Shown here one piece after another: positions 51,509-61,532 of a stretch of 64,000 nt of DNA. A model generated the notes under the pieces. The model had not been told where the DNA came from and did no database searches. It saw only the letters and a program-made list of their open reading frames with translations. Both the position numbers and the translations under genes were made by a program. The stretch comes from Ramlibacter sp. Lineage in GTDB: Bacteria; Pseudomonadota; Gammaproteobacteria; Burkholderiales; Burkholderiaceae_C. How positions within the stretch are numbered: the first letter of the stretch is position 1; the number at the start of each line of letters is the position of its first letter. Location: NCBI GenBank assembly GCA_016713005.1, contig JADJPY010000008.1:38908-102907 (forward strand), written 5' to 3'.

Positions 51509-52390
51509 ATGGCCCAGCTATCGCTCGCGTTTTTGCCCAATCCACTTTCCATTCCCTTGGACTTGATTCTTCCGTCACGCAAGGCGCAGGCCGTCATATT
51601 GACCACCAGAAAGTTCCTGCAAATTCAAGCCTCCATAAAAGCAGTCGGTTTGATCGAACCGCTGACGGTCGGGCCTGCGGATAAAAAAACAGGTCACCGA
51701 GTACTGATCGACGGTCATCTACGCCTCCTTGCGCTCAGAACGCTGGAGCGCGCTGAAGCACCATGCCTGGAATCCACGGATGACGAAAGCTACACCTACA
51801 ACACGCGCATCAACCGTCTGTCATCCATTCAAGAACACGTGATGCTATGCAGGGCTGTGGAAAAAGGGGTTACAGCACAACGTCTGGCCGATGCGCTGGA
51901 CCTTGACGTTTCCACCATCACCCGGAAACTCAATTTGCTGGACGGTATCTGCCCCGAAGCAGCCGCACTACTGAAAGATCAGCAATTTGCATCGGACCTG
52001 GGCACAATTTTGAAAAAAATGAAGCCGATGCGCCAGGTGGAATGCGTGGAACTGATGGTGGACGCCAACTGTGTCACCTTGGCCTATGCCAATGCGCTGT
52101 TTGCTGCAACGCCAGCCTCGCAGTTGGTCGACCCAGGCAAACCTAAAAAGGTCGCTGGCGTGAGTCCCGCGCAAATGGCCAACATGGAACGTGAGATGGG
52201 AAGCCTGCAGGAGCAGTACAAACTCGTGGAGCAAAACTTTAGCCAGGACGTACTCAACTTGTTTCTCGCCAGCAAATACCTGTCCAAATTGCTGGAAAAC
52301 GTTGAGGTCAACCGCTACCTGCAAATGCACCACCCGGAGATTCTGACGGAACTTAAGGCCATCGTGGAATCCGAGACACTCGATGCGTAG
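51509..52390 (+). CDS. Second ParB/RepB-like protein
   Basis: A 293-residue protein with a ParB-type N-terminus (QIQASIKAVGLIEPLTVGP, then HRVLIDGHLRLLALRTL), a helix-turn-helix near residue 125 (VTAQRLADALDLDVSTITRKL) and a helical C-terminal part of RepB type. No ParA is encoded nearby. In islands of this kind the pair recombinase + two ParB-like proteins recurs, so these may regulate or assist integration rather than partition DNA; that is inference. Confidence 0.75.
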   Translation: MAQLSLAFLPNPLSIPLDLILPSRKAQAVILTTRKFLQIQASIKAVGLIEPLTVGPADKKTGHRVLIDGHLRLLALRTLERAEAPCLESTDDESYTYNTRINRLSSIQEHVMLCRAVEKGVTAQRLADALDLDVSTITRKLNLLDGICPEAAALLKDQQFASDLGTILKKMKPMRQVECVELMVDANCVTLAYANALFAATPASQLVDPGKPKKVAGVSPAQMANMEREMGSLQEQYKLVEQNFSQDVLNLFLASKYLSKLLENVEVNRYLQMHHPEILTELKAIVESETLDA

Positions 52391-52394
52391 ATGA

Positions 52395-53918
52395 ATGCCA
52401 AGCCGCCAATATTTGCATCCACCGGCCAATCGGGGGCTGAATAGCGACGCAATCGCCCAGCCAGTTGACGAGCAGTCCGAAGACGACTCGCCAGACACCC
52501 ATCGCAACGCACCTCAGCCCGATCCAGTCTGCCTGTACGGACTGGTTGGTGACGTGGCACGGGCCGGAAGTGAAGGCACTGAAGCCAATCCATATGCGAT
52601 AGCGGCCAATTTCATGGCGTACTTATCTTGCGCCATTGGCCGTGGTCCCTACCTGCCAATTGGCAACACCTGGCATCACGCTCGGCTTTATATCCTGCAC
52701 ATTGGCAGGTCTGGTCGGGGCCGGAAAGGCGATGCCGTCTCACTGGTCAACCGCCTGGACACAGCGCTGCGTCAACTGCGGGAAACGGCAGCACCCCCCA
52801 TTCACCGAGGTGGTTTGTCAAGCCGTGAAGGTCTGGTATCACTATTTCATGATGGCTACAAAAATGGCAAGCTGGAAGTTCCGGCGATTCAAGATAAACG
52901 GTTGTGGGTTGTCGAATCGGAGTTTGCCAATGTTTTGCATCAGGGACGACGTGAAGGCAACACCCTGTCGGCAGCCCTGCGCGACTGCTGGGACGGCGTC
53001 AGCCTAAAACCCGCAACGAAATCGAACCGCCTTTATGCGAGTCATCCTCACCTGTGTTTGAGCGGAGCCATATCGCCTAGCGAACTTTTGTCATTGATGC
53101 GCGCGCGTGAATTGACGAACGGCTTCGCCAACAGATTCCTGATGATTTGGGCGGAGCGGGAAAGGATTGTGCCGTTTCCACAAGCAACTCCGCAGGACGC
53201 GGTAGACGCGCTGGCCGCCAGAATTCTCAGCGTTTTGGAATTTGTCCAGGCCGAGCGAGTCAATGAACGGGATCACTTGCCAGTAACCCTGACAGCACAG
53301 GCACAAAGCATTTACTCCCAGCTCTATCGCGGCGAACTAATTGACGATAGCGCTGGCGAACATGTCACCGCAGTATTGGAGCGTCGTGCGCCGATGTTGC
53401 TGCGACTGGCGATGATTTTTGCTCTCTGCGACTTACAAACACGGATTGATGTCCAACACATCCAGGCCGCCATGGGCTGGATTCGCCATGGTGTCGAGTC
53501 AGCAAAATTCGTATTCCTCAAAGCCACTGACGCGGCGGACACGGTTCGAACCAACGCAGCGGTCAAGAAGATTGTCGAATTTTTGCGTCTCAAGGGGAAT
53601 CGACCCGATGGCAAATCACCAGCGAATGTTTTCAAGGGCATGCCTCGAAAGCCACCATTGATGCAGCTATCGAGAGGCTGCTGCTGGCCTCGCCACCTCA
53701 AATCACTGTCCAGACCCAACCACGCGCCCGAGGTGCGCGTGGTCCCCAAACCAACATCTACACCTTGTCCGCTACACGGCAACTTTCGGCATGAGAAATT
53801 TATTGCAATCACGTTCACTGCTAAAACGCTTCGCGCACTTCGCATCTGGTGCGAAGAGTTATTCGGATGCAAGCTGTTGAATTGCAAAGACAAAAAACTC
53901 TTCGCACACTTCGCATGA
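52395..53918 (+). CDS. DUF3987-type replication-associated protein, C-terminus frameshifted
   Basis: The first 400 or so residues resemble DUF3987 (primase/helicase-associated) proteins: YAIAANFMAYLSCAIGRGPY, YILHIGRSGRGRKGDAVSLV (a degenerate P-loop position), RLWVVESEFANVLHQGRREG, and ELTNGFANRFLMIWAERE. From C3 at 53604-53606 the natural continuation is in another frame (RWQITSECFQGHASKATIDA, a winged helix, then NIYTLSATRQL) ending at 53794. Residues after about 404 in the frame given are therefore artefactual. It closes the plus-strand part of the island. Confidence 0.7.
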   Translation: MPSRQYLHPPANRGLNSDAIAQPVDEQSEDDSPDTHRNAPQPDPVCLYGLVGDVARAGSEGTEANPYAIAANFMAYLSCAIGRGPYLPIGNTWHHARLYILHIGRSGRGRKGDAVSLVNRLDTALRQLRETAAPPIHRGGLSSREGLVSLFHDGYKNGKLEVPAIQDKRLWVVESEFANVLHQGRREGNTLSAALRDCWDGVSLKPATKSNRLYASHPHLCLSGAISPSELLSLMRARELTNGFANRFLMIWAERERIVPFPQATPQDAVDALAARILSVLEFVQAERVNERDHLPVTLTAQAQSIYSQLYRGELIDDSAGEHVTAVLERRAPMLLRLAMIFALCDLQTRIDVQHIQAAMGWIRHGVESAKFVFLKATDAADTVRTNAAVKKIVEFLRLKGNRPDGKSPANVFKGMPRKPPLMQLSRGCCWPRHLKSLSRPNHAPEVRVVPKPTSTPCPLHGNFRHEKFIAITFTAKTLRALRIWCEELFGCKLLNCKDKKLFAHFA

Positions 53919-53919
53919 A
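53829..53919. repeat. Iteron-like repeats between convergent operons
   Basis: Two modules, TTCGCGCACTTCGCAT at 53830-53845 and TTCGCACACTTCGCAT at 53901-53916 (15 of 16 identical), each followed by an inverted TGCGAA. In addition GTGCGAAGAGTT (53849-53860) is the exact reverse complement of 53896-53907. They lie in a spacer between the plus- and minus-strand gene blocks. Confidence 0.6.
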
Positions 53920-53961
53920 AATGCGAATAGACGCATATTTCTCGCGCTAAAGCATCCCAAA

Positions 53962-54765
53962 TCAACCATCGACGCCTGAACGCGGAAAAGCCTCTTGGTT
54001 CAGTCCTTTGGTCAGCAATTTAAGCCGTTGCCAAGCCAATACGATTGCAGGATCCTGCTCTTTGTCGAGTTGTGCACGACTGCCATGGAATGAGTTGGTG
54101 AACAGGTAGTCGCGTCGCGCATCACGAATTGCAGGCTCAAGTAGCTCCCAGGGTGGAAGGCAAAGTGCCTCACGCCGTGGCAATGAGGCGGCCATAGCCA
54201 AACCGCGCGGATCAAAATCAAAAAAGGCCAATGTTGGCCGGTGATCGTTCTCGATAAGCCGAGCCGCACCATCGGTTCCAAAGGTGTGGACCATACCCCG
54301 GAACAAGCCTAAAGTCGGCCTACCCTTAATCAGATCCGTCAGCCACAGATAGTCCTTGATCTGCAAAAACGTTTCAAGGTTTTCGCACACCAGCAGAACT
54401 TGATATTGCATCGAAATGGCACTCTGCCACGGCATGGCCAAAAACCCATCTTTCGGGGCGGACACTTCCATTCCAATGGGAAACACCGCCACCAGGTCTT
54501 GCGCTGGCCCTAGCACCACTTTTCTCGGAGCCTCCACGCGGAGCCTCGCTTCGGGCAAACCCTCGCGGTGGCGACTCCAGGTCGAAACCACGCGTAATGA
54601 TCAAACTGGCTGCACGCTCAAAATCCTGCGACCGATAGGTCACCTTGGAACCCAGCACTACCCCGAGCCCTCTTCCCGAGAGAACTTGATTGCCAAATCG
54701 CGGCGCCGCTCGACGGGTCGATCGGCAACAAGTCGGCGCAAGAATTCAACTTCCTTGGTCTTCAA
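53962..54765 (-). pseudogene. Toprim-like nuclease subunit (JetD/MksG-like), frame broken
   Basis: Reconstructed as about 267 residues from a TTG start at 54765 (LKTKEVEFLRRLVADRPVER) with an AAGGAG ribosome site. Frame changes near 54660 and 54565 lead into YQVLLVCENLETFLQIKDYL and TLAFFDFDPRGLAMAASLPR. The ENLETF Glu and the DFDPRGL acidic motif have the arrangement of the Toprim domain in JetD/MksG. It is shorter than typical JetD and its N-terminal half is not the usual DUF3322. It would be the DNA-cleaving effector of the SMC system upstream. Confidence 0.62.
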
Positions 54766-54799
54766 ACGGCAGCTCCTTGCCGCAGCGCGACCTTAGGAA

Positions 54800-56003
54800 T
54801 CATCTTTCTCTTGGGACATGCACGGCATCCCGGAATGTGTGTGCAAATCGCTCACCATCACGCGGCAAATTGTGGACCAAATGAACCTCATATTGACCTG
54901 CACGTTATGCCGCCAATGCCAACACCAGCCAAATAGATGGAGGCATGGTCTGTGCATCGACATTGCCGTCACGCCATTCAATGAGGGACAAGCCACTTTC
55001 CGCTGTACTGACGTCACGCAGTAATCTTCCCAAGGCCTTCATCGCGGGGGTAATCGGCCTTGGCGCAGGTGGGTCAACGATCCGTGTGTATCGTTTCGGC
55101 GCTTCAGCAGGTATCAGAGGGGCTGCTCTGGAAGGCAACGCACGTGCCAACGTGGCCATCTCATCAACCATCCCGCTGTCGCTCTCCATCGGTTCGCTAT
55201 GTGCGACCAGAGGCGAAAGGCACGTGGCCAACAGGAAATCTGGAATTTCGCCAGAAAAATCCACTTCGAATCCGCGCCATCCGGGTTGCTGACGCAGCAG
55301 CATGTCAGTTCGGGCCAGCAACTTTAGATCTTGCTCCACTACTCTTAAACGGTAGATCTCATTGCGTAGGAACGTCTGCATGTCCGACAGTCCATGCTGC
55401 CAGGACATCATGTTGGTCAGCAACTGACGGCGAATGAAACGTGCCAGGTCATCTCGACCCCGGATGCTGGCCTCGCGCTCGACCCGTTCAGCCTCACGCG
55501 CCAGACGCTGCACGTCGCCACTGAGGGCACTGGTCTGTTTTTGGTAGAAGCGGTTTTGACTCTTCTTCGCGTCCAGGGAACGCACATTGCCGTAGCGTGC
55601 TCACGAGAATTTGTAGCTGCAGCATATTGCGATTCATCGTGTCGCCTATGTCGAGCACCGTGGTCTGCAATTCATCAATCATGCCGACAACCGACTCACG
55701 ATCGCCACGCAGAAGCTCAACCTCATCCCAGAGCGATTTTAAAAGCGTGATCTTGGCGCCAATATCTGCGAGGCTTTGAAATGCAGGAAATAGCTGGAGG
55801 TGGTCCTGCAAGTATTCACGCAACCTGGGATGCAAACGGTAACCGTCGTCGCCTACCGGTCGCAAGGCCCCGACTTGGCGCAAGGCAAGAATCTCGGCGT
55901 GTGATACATCGTCGCCAACCACAACCACACCGGCCAAGGCCTGTGCCACTAAGTCGGCATGGCGACTCAATGTCTGCAGGACGTCCTTGATCGGCGTGCT
56001 CAT
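54800..56003 (-). pseudogene. Kleisin/MukF-like subunit (JetA-like), frame broken
   Basis: From the ATG at 56003: MSTPIKDVLQTLSRHADLVA, a winged-helix region (ALRQVGALRPVGDDGYRLHP) and a long helical part (LQTTVLDIGDTMNRNMLQLQ). A two-base loss near 55600 shifts the frame into NVRSLDAKKSQNRFYQKQTS and the C-terminal region (PITPAMKALGRLLRDVSTA). An in-frame TAA at 54905 is followed by coding-like sequence (YEVHLVHNLPRDGERFAHTF) to a TGA at 54800. Head and tail winged helices around a helical neck fit a kleisin. It overlaps the MukE-like gene by four bases. Confidence 0.6.
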
Positions 56004-56666
56004 GGGGATTGCAGCCCACTGCGGTCACCGTCTGGAACATCCAGTCTGAGCTGGGAGTCAATCGAATCAATTACCCCATCATCTGACAGCAGCGGCGTAT
56101 TCTCATTGATGAAATTGAGTAACTGGTAAAGGTACTGAACCTTTCCCGTCACCTGATAGCCCTTGCTGGCAGCGTTGGTCTCCGCGATATAACCAGCTTT
56201 AACCAGCTGCTCCAGTACTCGCCTCACTCTGTCGATGGAAGAGTCCGTTGTTCGCGAACCACTGATCTCCCGCATTTCGTTCAGGGTTCTCTCCAGCCGA
56301 GAGTTGGCGCGCACTGCTTCGCTGATTTCCGACTCCCAGATCATGTCCCCAGGGTGAATGTGGGTCACGCCCTTGAGTCTCGCGCAGTACTTCCAAGAAA
56401 ATGAACAATCGGATCCAGCTTGGTACGGACCGCGCGCATTTCTTCTCGCAAACCGGATCGCATCTCGTTCGTCACGATGGAATGCGCCATAAAAATGCAC
56501 CATCCTCGCCAAGGCGGGCAAGTCGATATCCGATTAGCCCCAACCATTCCTCGGCCTGACGCTTCCCACCCGCTTCCTGGAGAGTTTCAAATTCATCGGG
56601 GTAGTGATATGCGCAAACAAAGCAGCCCTCAGCAAGGCGTTTGAGAGCGGATTCAATTCTCGACAT
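56000..56666 (-). pseudogene. MukE-like subunit (JetB-like), frame broken
   Basis: Pieces in three frames join into about 222 residues. MSRIESALKRLAEGCFVCAY opens at 56666; after about 56495 comes MAHSIVTNEMRSGLREEMRA; after about 56375 comes HPGDMIWESEISEAVRANSR, with a winged helix DSSIDRVRRVLEQLVKAGYI and a C-terminal LYQLLNFINENTPLL. Size, winged-helix character and position between the SMC and kleisin genes suggest MukE/JetB. Both breaks need one inserted base. The start overlaps the SMC gene end by 14 bases. Confidence 0.58.
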
Positions 56667-59600
56667 AGAAATCCTCCTCCGCATTAATACGTGTGGTTGC
56701 AATAGCCCCCGTATTCTCGAAATAGCTTAGCCGACTGAATTGCCTAGCAAGTGCTGGATCCACGCTTGGTGAAGCACTGATCACGTCAATCTGATGGTCA
56801 TTGAGCGTCCGCATAAATGACGCAAGATTGCCAGCATCAAACCGCCCGACCTCGTCAGTCACCCAAGTCAGTCGTACGCCAGAGTCAGTTCCCCGGATCA
56901 TTTGGACGAAGCCCATCAGGAACATTGCAGTGATTAGCGCCGTATTGCCATTGGACGAAACAGCTTGGAACTCCTCTTGGTTGGTGATGCGACGAGCCTG
57001 ACCGTTTTCCACCAGCGAGCACTCCAGCCGAACATGTTCGCTGAGATTAACCTGCACCCGACCATCGGCTGGCAAGATGTCCTTGAACTGACGAACCAAC
57101 ATCACGTCATCAACGGTCGGCAGCTCGCGCTCCTGAATGGAATGTGTGCGCCAGCTGGAATGTCGACTCAAAGACACATCGCGCATCTTGCGCAGCACAT
57201 TGAGATATTCAATTTGATTCACACCAGACTTTACAGTGACCGACAAATCGCGAAAGCGTTCAAATTTGGCGGTATCGGACAGGGCCTTCTGAAGCTGGGT
57301 GTTGAAAGTCTGAATGCGCCGGTCAAAAAGGTCCAAATCACCGACAAAGGTGCTGGCCAGATCCATAAATCCGACCATTTCCTTATTGAGCTGATCAATG
57401 TACGGGCCACATTCCATGGGTTCGAACCAGTCAATCAGTACACGAGCCTTTTCACAAAACCATTCGTGCTCGTGCAACGTTTGCTCATCAGGTAACTCCT
57501 TCTCACGCAACTCAACCCACTGCTGGACGCCGCCAGACTTACTGAGCATCAAGTTGCGCAAGGCACGTGATTTCGCTTGGAGGTCCAGCGCATCAACCCT
57601 GAGGCTCTCTCGCAGTCCTTCAATCTTTTCCTTGAGCGTTTCAACACTCCAATCAACATGCAACTTGGAAGGAACATGTGCGTCGAACATTGCCAAGGAT
57701 ACGTCGCGCAGCGATTTCAAGGACGTGAGTTCCTGCTCCCTCTTCTGTATGCCAGTATCCATTCGCTGAAACTCCAGGCGTGCGTCGGTCTGCAAATTTG
57801 TGAGGGACCGCCCATGCTCAAGGCGCACGCTCTTTTCTTTATCCAAACGTTCTTTCGCCTCTTGTGCCTCGCGCCGCCAGGTTGGCAACAATGGCTCTAT
57901 CTCTACACGAAACTTGCGCCATAAAGTTACCTCATGGCGATTGGAGGCAATTGAATTTAAGGAGCCCGCCCAGGTGGCTTATTTCACTTTCCAAAGAAGC
58001 TACGCGTTGCGGGTCGATGCCAAGCCCCGCGAGTTCACGTGCAATGTCAGCTTCCAGGGCCATCTGCTGGTCTTTCTGCGCTGCTCCACCCCAGTTGTTC
58101 CCCATCGAGTCGCTGCGTTGCCTCGTTGTACTCGTCCCGCAAGCGGTCTCTGCGTGCCGTGTAATCGGCTTTTAGACTGGTCAAACGACTTGCTGCTTCT
58201 TCGTTCAACTTCCGACGTTCTTCTGCCAAGTCATGCAGTTGTCGCCGAACGCTGGCCAGTTTCCTCTCTGCGCCAGTCTTACAGGCCAACTCCTCCTGAA
58301 GGACTACATTTTCGGCTCGTGTAACGTTGGTCTCAGTGTTTCCCATCGCAGCATCGGCCAACGCCAAAGTCGCCTCGGCCTGTTCTCGCAGACTTTTGGC
58401 AGCAACAAGAGCCTTCGCTGCTTTCTTGGCATTGTCTTGTGCTTCGGTCTGCAAGCGCGTTGCCTCAACACGCCCGGCTTGTGCCTTTGCTATTTGCTCT
58501 CGCAAATCCTTCATATCGACCCAGGACGGCACATCGAGTTCGGACACGCGCAAGGAAATGCCACCAACGTCGGCATGTTCTGCTTGCCGCGCATCGCCAG
58601 AATCATTTACGACAATATGGGGAGCAAGATCTTGCCGACTGAGCAATGCGGGATCAATGACTTTGGCTGTATCTGACCAAAGCTGAGGATCAACGCCTCG
58701 GAAAAATGCCAGCAAGGATCCAGGGGCAGGATCCAGTTTCGCGTTTAAATTTTCTATTTCAGCGTCAATGATCTGAATTTGCTGACCATACGACGTAAGC
58801 CGATCAGTGGCCTGCTTAGATTCAAACTGACAAGTACGCTCGTCGGCTTGAGCAGCGAGAAGTCCATTACCGGCGACCCCATGCTCTGATCGGATTCTGC
58901 CTACCTCGGATCGTGCAGCGCTTAAATCAGCCAACGATTGGCTACTGGCCGCAGGGCGCTTAATGGTTACACCCAGCTCTCCGACCTGAACATTTAGGCC
59001 ATCAATTTCAACGGGGATTTGAATGAGGCGCGCTGGCTTCTGCAGTGACTCTTCGTCTTTATTCTGCTGAGTCTCCAGGTTTTTTGACATGGTCGACAGC
59101 TGCTCGACCTCAGACTGGCGCGCCGTACTGATTCGCCCGTGCTCCTTGGTGTATTCAGTCTCAATTTCCTGGTTCCGTGCGATCTTGCGCGTCGCCACGT
59201 CTCCACCAGCTTTGTTCAACTCAGCTAGCTCCGCTTCTTTCGAAACTTTGGTTGATGTGTGACTCGCCTCTGACGCTTCCTGATCGGCAAGGCTCTCCAC
59301 ATTGATTTTGGCGAAATACTCGATGCGAGATACAGCTGTAGCGACCCTGGAACTTGCAACTGAAGCAGCATCTTCAAGTGGCGGAATCGAGAGGTCTAGC
59401 TGAGCGATAGCCTCCTCTATGCCTTCCGCTTGAGCGGTAACTTCCTCAGTGCGCTGCTCTTTGCGCTTGACCAATTCGTGATGCTCTTTCTCGACCTGGC
59501 TGATCGCCGCCTTTACTGCCAATTTCAGCGCACTGAGTTCTAGGTGAAGTCCTTGACTCGGTCGGCTTTCGCCTTGAGCTTTTGCGCTTCCGGTGCTGCC

Positions 59601-60359
59601 TTGGATACAGCGACCATATGGTCATGTGCTTCCAGCCACTGAGAGACATCATTGCGACTTTTCTTGAGTTCACGCCGACTTTGCGCCGGGTTTGCCACGT
59701 CGCCCTGCAAATCGGATACGCGCTCAATCACGATATTCTGCAAATCCCGAAAATTGATTTTTTCGTTGGCCATGGCGGCGGCGATTTGTTCCAAGTTTGT
59801 CAGGGGCTTGGGCCCCAATGAATGTACCGCAGCAAGACGCCGCAAGTCTGCTCCTTCCTTGGTGGAAAGACGCTCATTGAGAATCACACTTCGATACTGA
59901 TTGAGCATCAGTTTGCGCGTGACCTCGTACCCCATTTCCTCAACACGCCGAGGATATTCATCCCGCAATACAAACTGATTGTTTTCGTCGTAGAAGAAGT
60001 CCTCACGGAATCCTGCATGGATGATCCGAAATTCCGGAGCGTCGGCATTGCTTTGACAATGCATCACAACGCAACGCAGATCATTCGCAGTCTCACGTTC
60101 GTATTCATAGACCACGCAGCTGCTCGGATCCGGCAGCAGGTAGGCAATTAGTGAATCACGTCCACTTCCACGCAAATTTGAGAGGTGGTCGCTCCATAGA
60201 AAACGGGTAAAGGCGCAAAAACGTTGTCTTACCAACACCGTTTTCGCCGATAGCCAGCACTCCACCACGTGGATCAAGCTCTGCGACACGACCAGTAGGT
60301 AGTCGTGTGATGGAATTTTTAATATTGATGGCGACGATGCGCCGCAATTGGTATGGCAC
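56653..60359 (-). pseudogene. SMC/MukB-like ATPase (JetC-like, DUF3584 type), frame broken
   Basis: About 1235 codons from a GTG at 60359. The Walker A motif GENGVGKTTFLRL is near residue 38. A long coiled coil follows in three frames (FRDLQNIVIERVSDLQGDVA; AKAQAGRVEATRLQTEAQDN; RLEHGRSLTNLQTDARLEFQ). The C-terminal head has SSNGNTALITAMFLMGFVQM in the signature position and Walker B LTWVTDEVGRFDAGN. Length and layout agree with the DUF3584 group. Frame changes lie near 60220, 59540 and 57900-58060. It is the first gene of a four-gene operon and faces a WYL regulator. Confidence 0.78.
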
Positions 60360-60578
60360 GGTACCCCCTAGTAGTTTTATTCGCTATCAACCTGTCGGCC
60401 GCCACTCCGTACCGTGGCAAAGTCACCCAAGGAAATCACATTGACTCAAACGCATTCGAAAACAGGATTGCACTCAATATATCATCAAATTGATGATATT
60501 AACGTTAAATATTTAGCCTATACAATGACTGTTTTAAATCCCCATAGTAGTCAACTTAAAGATTAGGCCATGGTACAT
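60360..60578. promoter_or_regulatory. AT-rich divergent promoter region with a 21-bp palindrome
   Basis: The gap between the SMC operon and the WYL gene contains, at 60479-60499, the arms ATATCATCAA and TTGATGATAT around a single A, a perfect 21-bp palindrome. The surrounding 80 bases are very AT-rich (TATACAAT, TTAAATATTTAG), as expected for promoters in both directions. It is a strong operator candidate for the WYL protein. Confidence 0.65.
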
Positions 60579-61486
60579 ATGCATCCCCAAAGGGCTGAGA
60601 GTTTGAGTCACGGCCAGCGAGAACGACTGGCCTACATCGACTTTCGCCTTTACTTTCTGGGCGAAATTGGCCGCCCTGATCTGGCGAACCGTTTGGCGTC
60701 GCCCCTGCGGAGCTACACGGGATCTGGCGCTCTATAGAGAGATCGCTCCACAAAACATCGAGTTCGACGGCAGCGGAAAGATCTATCGCATTGGCAAGGG
60801 CTTCGCGCCGATCTTTGAACATACCTCTCAGCGAGTCCTGTCGGCACTTGCATTTGGTTTTGGCGATGGCGTTAGTGGAGATTCACAACCTCTGCTACCT
60901 TGTGAATCGCCTGCGGTCTTGAGCAGCCCAAAGATGGAAGTTCTGGCTCCGATTTGCCGAGCCATTCACGCCAAACGCCCTGTGGCAATCCGCTACCACT
61001 CAATGAGCAGCGGCGGGTCGGAGCGTGTAATCGTGCCCTTTGCTTTGGTCGACACCGGCTTGCGCTGGCATGTTCGGGCGTTTGATCGCCAGGTGGCGAG
61101 TTCCGCGACTTCGTCGTCACCCGCATTGAAGTTCCGACCTTGCTGGATGAAGAACCCAGGCGAGCGAGCGGCCGGACAACGACATTCAGTGGACGCGGAT
61201 CGTGGAGTTGGACTTTGTACCCCACCCACGCCTGAGTCATCCAGCAATCATCAAGATGGATTACGGGATGAAGGATGGTTCGATACGGATGCGCGTTCGC
61301 GCGGCGGTAGCTGGCTACATGCTGCTGCGATGGAGCGTGGATGCGTCTCCAGACCACAGCTTGACAGAAGAACAATACCGCCTCTGGCTGCGTGACCCGC
61401 TGGCCCTGTATGGCGTAGAGAACGCAAAGCTGGCACCGGGATATCGATCGCCAGGCACACAAAAAGTCTTAGGCAAGGCTGACTGA
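60579..61486 (+). pseudogene. WYL-domain transcriptional regulator (BrxR/CapW-like), frame broken
   Basis: Reconstructed as about 300 residues. A winged-helix N-terminus reads ERLAYIDFRLYFLGEIGRPD; after frame changes near 60700 it continues ATRDLALYREIAPQNIEFDG, IYRIGKGFAPIFEH, then the WYL domain (IRYHSMSSGGSERVIVPFAL, LRWHVRAFDRQ) and, after breaks near 61092 and 61180, WTRIVELDFVPHPRLSHPAI and a C-terminal AGYMLLRWSVD. BrxR/CapW proteins repress defence operons and respond to infection. Here it lies between the SMC operon and hsdM. Confidence 0.75.
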
Positions 61487-61532
61487 TGAGCCGCGCCGAC
61501 ACAGAACAACCAAATTTGACTGGATACCCTAC

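Noticed and set aside
57900..58060. A gene boundary splitting the SMC protein into two genes
   Set aside because: The intervening bases read as coiled-coil sequence in shifted frames (SRLE/SLES type), and the total length agrees with one protein of about 1235 residues, so frameshifts are more likely.
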